Below, piece after piece: positions 60,606 through 64,000 of a stretch of 64,000 nt of DNA; within the stretch, counting starts at the first letter, position 1; the number at the start of each line of letters is the position of its first letter. Under the pieces are notes generated by a model. The model searched no databases. It saw nothing but the letters and a program-made list of their open reading frames with translations, and was not told where the DNA came from. The stretch lies in assembly GCF_000719135.1 (NCBI RefSeq), contig NZ_JOEK01000001.1:186001-250000 (forward strand), in the 5' to 3' direction. This DNA is from Streptomyces avicenniae. GTDB lineage: Bacteria; Actinomycetota; Actinomycetes; Streptomycetales; Streptomycetaceae. A program made the position numbers and the translations under genes.

Positions 60606-61430
60606 GTGACCGAACACCCTAGCCTCCAGCCGTACATCGCTGCGTGGACCCAGTCGATCGAGGCGATATCGGAGCTGGTGTCGTCCCTCGTGGAGGGCGA
60701 GTGGAACCGGCCGACGGAACGCACCGGCTGGTCCGTGCGCGACGTCGTCTCCCACGTGATCGGCGGCGAGTGCGAGGCGCTGGGCGACCCGCGGCCGATC
60801 CACTCGCTCCCGCGCGACCTGTACCACGTGGTGGACGAGACGACGCGCTACCTGGAGGTCCAGGTGGACGTGCGGCGTCACCACACGGGGCCCGAGATGA
60901 CGGGCGAGCTGGAGTACACGATCATCCGCCGCATGCGGCAGATGCGGAACGAGCGGCGCGGCCCCGACGACATCGTCTCGCACCCGCTCTACGGCAAGCT
61001 GACGCTGACCGCGTTCATGGCGCAGCGCGTCTTCAACGTGTGGACGCACGAGCAGGACCTGCGGCGCGCCCTGCGGCAGCCGGGCGATCTCGCGTCGCCC
61101 GCCGCGCTCGTGGCGCGGGACGTGCTGTTGCAGCGGCTGCCGAAGACCGTCGCGGAGGACGCGGAGGCGCCGAAGAAGTCGGCGGTGGTCTTCGACGTGA
61201 GCGGGCCGGTGGAGTTCCTGCGCACGGTGCGCGTGGACGAGAACGGGCAGGGCAGCGTGGACAGCAGCCCGTCGCTCGGGCCGGTCGTCACGTTCACGTC
61301 GGACTGGGAGACCTGGTCGCGCGTGGCGAGCGGACGGGTGCGGGCGAAGCGCGTCGCCGACCGGCTGAAGGTCGAGGGGGACGCCGAACTGGCGGACCGC
61401 ATCCTGACGAGCTTCCCCCTGGCCTACTGA
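60606..61430 (+). CDS. Maleylpyruvate isomerase/DinB-like protein
   Basis: A 274-residue protein of the mycothiol-dependent maleylpyruvate isomerase-like family (TIGR03083 type). The N-terminal DinB-fold metal residues are in GWSVRDVVSHVIGGE and VWTHEQDLRRAL; the C-terminal SCP2-like part has VTFTSDWETWSRVASGRV. Members use or modify mycothiol, the actinobacterial thiol, but the substrate here is unknown. GTG 60606 follows GAGG. Confidence 0.85.
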   Translation: MTEHPSLQPYIAAWTQSIEAISELVSSLVEGEWNRPTERTGWSVRDVVSHVIGGECEALGDPRPIHSLPRDLYHVVDETTRYLEVQVDVRRHHTGPEMTGELEYTIIRRMRQMRNERRGPDDIVSHPLYGKLTLTAFMAQRVFNVWTHEQDLRRALRQPGDLASPAALVARDVLLQRLPKTVAEDAEAPKKSAVVFDVSGPVEFLRTVRVDENGQGSVDSSPSLGPVVTFTSDWETWSRVASGRVRAKRVADRLKVEGDAELADRILTSFPLAY

Positions 61431-61461
61431 GGGCCCCGGGCCGTCCGGCGCCCGTGCCGCC

Positions 61462-63156
61462 CTACGGGGTCGGCTCCCTGCCGGTGGACACGGTGAGGAC
61501 GATGGGGCCGTCCTCCTCCGGGTTGTAGGGCTGCCCCACGGTGGGCTCCTGGTCGAGGACCATGCCCTCGCCCTTCAGCACCTCGTCGCGGTAGCGCAGG
61601 TTGTCGTCGTAGGTCCAACCCGCCGCGCGTATGCACTCCTTCACGGAGTCGATGTGGCGGTCGTAGAAGTCCGGCATGCTGATCGCGCCGGAGTTGGCCT
61701 CCTGGTCGTAGTGGTCGGACGCGCCGACGCAGGCCGAGGCCTCGATCGTCCGCTCCGGGTCGCCCGGCTGGAAGCGCGGCTCGTCGTCGTCGCCCGGTTC
61801 CGGCGCGCCGTCGTCCCCGGGCGTGACCGTCTCCGTCGTGGCTTCCCCGGTACCGCCCGCCTGCGGGTCGTCGTCGCCGCCCCTGCTCATCACGACGGCC
61901 ACGATCGCCAGGGAGGCGACCAGCGTGATCGCGACGACCGCCGCGACGACCAGCTGCCAGGGAGCGGCGGGACGGTCGGGGCCCGGCGCGGTGGCGGGCG
62001 GCTGCGCGGCCGGGGCGGGGCCGTACGCGGAGGGCGCCGTGTCGCCGGGGCCGCCGCGCGGGTAGCCGTAGCCGCCACCACCGGCGGGCGGCCCGTAGGC
62101 GGGCGCGTACGGGGACGGCGTGGCAGGTCCCTGCCGCGGCTGCGGCTGCGTCGCGGGCGACGGCGTCCGCGGCTCGGAGCCGCCGGGCCCGACACGGCCG
62201 AGGTCGCCGAGGCCGTACTCGGGGAAGACGGCCTGCGAGATGCCCGAGCCGCTCTGCGGGCGCTCCGCGGCGGCCGGGTCGATGGACGGCGGCGCACCGG
62301 TGAGCCCGTCGGCGGCGCGGCGGCACGCGTCCAGCAGCTCGCCCGCCGAGCCGAACCGCTCGTCGGGGTTCTTGCGCAGGGCCCGCCCGATCAGGGCGTC
62401 CAGCTCGGGCGTCACCGCCCGGTTCAGCGACGACGCGGACGGCGGCGCCTCCGTGACGTGCGCGTACGCGATGGCGAGCCCCGAGTCGGCGTCGAACGGC
62501 ACCCGGCCGGTGATCAGCTCGAACAGCAGCACGCCCACCGAGTACAGGTCGGAGCGCGCGTCCACGGCCCGCCCGAGCGCCTGCTCGGGGGACAGGTACT
62601 GCGGGGTGCCGACGACCATGCCGGTCTGCGTCATCGCCGTGACGCCCGACTGCATGGCGCGCGCGATGCCGAAGTCCATGACCTTGACGGCGCCGCGCCG
62701 GGTGAGCATCACGTTGCCCGGCTTGATGTCGCGGTGGACGAGGCCCATCTCGTGGCTCAGGTCGAGCGCGGCCAGCACACCCGCCGTGACGCGCAGCGCC
62801 TTGTCGGCGGGCATCGCCCCGTACGCCGCGACGTCGGCGGCCAGCACGTCGCGCAGCGGCTGGCCCTCGACGTACTCCATGACGATGTACGGCACGGCGC
62901 CGCCCGCCGCCCACTCCTCGCCCGTGTCGAAGACGGACACGATGTTGGGGTGCGTGAGCTTGGCCACGGCCTGCGCCTCGAAGCGGAACCGCTCCCGGAA
63001 CGCCTGCTCGCCGCTGACCTCGGAGCGCATGGTCTTGACGGCGACCGGCCGTTCCAGGACCGTGTCCCAGGCGAGATGGACCGACGCCATCCCGCCGCGG
63101 CCCAGCAGATCACGCAGCAGGTAGCGTCCGTTCCCGACGCTCGCCTGGTCACTCAT
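61462..63156 (-). CDS. Membrane Ser/Thr protein kinase (PknB-like) with PASTA-like tail
   Basis: A 564-residue kinase. The N-terminal domain has GRGGMASV, the catalytic loop HRDIKPGNVML and DFGIA; the activation loop TQTGMVVGTPQYLSPEQ suits autophosphorylation. A Pro/Gly-rich linker of about 120 residues leads to one membrane helix (VVAAVVAITLVASLAIVAVV), then an acidic linker and an extracellular region ending in one PASTA-like unit (MVLDQEPTVGQPYNPEEDG). It probably senses cell-wall fragments. Divergent from a second kinase gene across 182 bases. Confidence 0.9.
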   Translation of the reverse strand: MSDQASVGNGRYLLRDLLGRGGMASVHLAWDTVLERPVAVKTMRSEVSGEQAFRERFRFEAQAVAKLTHPNIVSVFDTGEEWAAGGAVPYIVMEYVEGQPLRDVLAADVAAYGAMPADKALRVTAGVLAALDLSHEMGLVHRDIKPGNVMLTRRGAVKVMDFGIARAMQSGVTAMTQTGMVVGTPQYLSPEQALGRAVDARSDLYSVGVLLFELITGRVPFDADSGLAIAYAHVTEAPPSASSLNRAVTPELDALIGRALRKNPDERFGSAGELLDACRRAADGLTGAPPSIDPAAAERPQSGSGISQAVFPEYGLGDLGRVGPGGSEPRTPSPATQPQPRQGPATPSPYAPAYGPPAGGGGYGYPRGGPGDTAPSAYGPAPAAQPPATAPGPDRPAAPWQLVVAAVVAITLVASLAIVAVVMSRGGDDDPQAGGTGEATTETVTPGDDGAPEPGDDDEPRFQPGDPERTIEASACVGASDHYDQEANSGAISMPDFYDRHIDSVKECIRAAGWTYDDNLRYRDEVLKGEGMVLDQEPTVGQPYNPEEDGPIVLTVSTGREPTP

Positions 63157-63338
63157 GCGACTGTCCCCCCAGTCGGCACGCATGGTCAGCCACAGCTGAG
63201 CCCGTCGGCGCGCGTGTTACGGAGCTGTTTTCCGGGCCAAGTCTGCCCGAGCGCCCGGTCACGTCAAGTCTCAACTTGTCAGCGCGGCCCCGGAACGGGT
63301 TTGATGGCCAGGCTACCCAGTGAACACGGCGAGGACTG

Positions 63339-64000
63339 ATGGCACAGGACCAAGGCGCTGCGGGCTCCGGCGACAACGAGCCCGGAGCGTTCGGCAACGA
63401 CGGTCCCGACGCGCCGGAATTGTGGGGTACGGGCGGATATGTCGGCGACGGCAGGTACCGGCTGACCCACCGCCTCGGCCGGGGCGGCATGGCGGAGGTC
63501 TTCGCCGCGGAGGACGTGCGGCTCGGGCGGACGGTCGCGGTGAAGCTGCTGCGTTCCGACCTCGCCGAGGACCCCGTCTCCAAGGCGCGCTTCACGCGTG
63601 AGGCGCAGTCGGTGGCCGGGCTGAACCACCACGCCGTCGTCGCCGTCTACGACTCGGGCGAGGAGGCGTCGGGCGGCCGGGTCACGTCCTACATCGTCAT
63701 GGAGCTGGTCAGCGGCCGGACGATCCGCGAGCTGCTGATCGACTCGGCGGCGCCGCCGCCCCCCGAGCAGGCGCTGACCATCGTCTCCGGCGTGCTGGAG
63801 GCCCTCGCCTACAGCCACCAGCACGGCATCGTGCACCGGGACATCAAGCCCGCCAACGTGATCATCACCGAGACCGGCACGGTCAAGGTCATGGACTTCG
63901 GCATCGCGCGGGCGCTGCACGGCGCCGCGCAGACGATGACGCAGACCGGCATGGTCATGGGCACGCCCCAGTACCTCTCGCCCGAGCAGGCGCTCGGCAA
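63339..64000 (+). CDS. Ser/Thr protein kinase, partial (runs off the window)
   Basis: The first 220 residues of a PknB-type kinase: acidic N-terminal extension, Gly loop LGRGGMAEVFAAEDVRLG, VAVKLL, HRDIKPANVII, DFGIARAL and GMVMGTPQYLSPEQALG at the window edge. ATG 63339 has GAGGA five bases upstream. It is a paralogue of the divergent kinase next to it; any membrane helix or PASTA units lie outside the window. Confidence 0.9.
   Translation, partial: MAQDQGAAGSGDNEPGAFGNDGPDAPELWGTGGYVGDGRYRLTHRLGRGGMAEVFAAEDVRLGRTVAVKLLRSDLAEDPVSKARFTREAQSVAGLNHHAVVAVYDSGEEASGGRVTSYIVMELVSGRTIRELLIDSAAPPPPEQALTIVSGVLEALAYSHQHGIVHRDIKPANVIITETGTVKVMDFGIARALHGAAQTMTQTGMVMGTPQYLSPEQALG

Overview
The window is very GC-rich, with strong third-position GC bias, many GTG starts and ATGA/GTGA stop-start overlaps. 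Together with a four-gene conservon, FemX- and MurJ-type wall genes, PASTA-type Ser/Thr kinases, an F420-type oxidoreductase and many TetR-family regulators, this points to a chromosomal segment of Streptomyces or a close relative. No rRNA, tRNA, CRISPR array or intact transposase was recognised.

Layout, left half. 0.3-5.0 kb: a small biosynthetic group with a ketosynthase-carrier protein that has lost its acyltransferase core, a stand-alone adenylation enzyme and a flavoprotein. 5.2-8.9 kb: a complete conservon (sensor-like kinase, roadblock, DUF742, small GTPase). 8.9-10.7 kb: AraC-type regulator plus PhyH-type dioxygenase. 10.8-24.2 kb: a ten-gene carbohydrate locus run from a promoter carrying a perfect 14-bp operator (LacI regulator, five-part oligopeptide-type ABC importer, six-hairpin glycosidase, FAD oxidoreductase, DapA/NanA-family aldolase, secreted BNR-repeat hydrolase). 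24.2-26.0 kb: an exonuclease-BRCT-BRCT-TerD fusion. 26.0-27.6 kb: TetR/SDR pair with two operators. 27.6-28.9 kb: a decayed toxin-immunity patch (one intact SUKH-3-like gene, one nonsense-interrupted copy, a YwqJ-type deaminase remnant and a misplaced copy of part of the SDR gene). 28.9-34.6 kb: F420-type oxidoreductase, membrane protein, two TetR regulators, flavin monooxygenase and MFS exporter.

Layout, right half. 34.6-37.5 kb: a repetitive-looking near-palindrome, then response regulator-histidine kinase-lipoprotein. 37.5-40.4 kb: FemX-like and MurJ-like cell-wall genes. 40.6-44.6 kb: a MoxR ATPase / metallopeptidase-VWA operon headed by an unknown protein. 46.5-50.6 kb: a tightly coupled operon of a methanofuran-pathway-type furan synthase (MfnB family), aldehyde dehydrogenase, zinc alcohol dehydrogenase and methyltransferase. 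50.8-56.0 kb: an accessory, partly decayed stretch with an NB-ARC/TPR protein, a small membrane protein sharing an amyloid-like motif with it, a start-less ATPase gene, a tyrosine-integrase remnant and a DUF6247/toxin-like pair with a frameshift. 56-64 kb: an MFS exporter, a GAF-SpoIIE phosphatase, an M18 aminopeptidase, a maleylpyruvate-isomerase-like protein and two divergent Ser/Thr kinases, the second running off the end.

The strongest candidates for an undescribed system are (i) the membrane protein/NB-ARC pair linked by a shared RHIM-like motif, which resembles NLR-amyloid signalling, (ii) the furan-synthase operon, and (iii) the AT-deleted ketosynthase/adenylation/flavoprotein set. All functions are read from motifs and context only; no database search was run.
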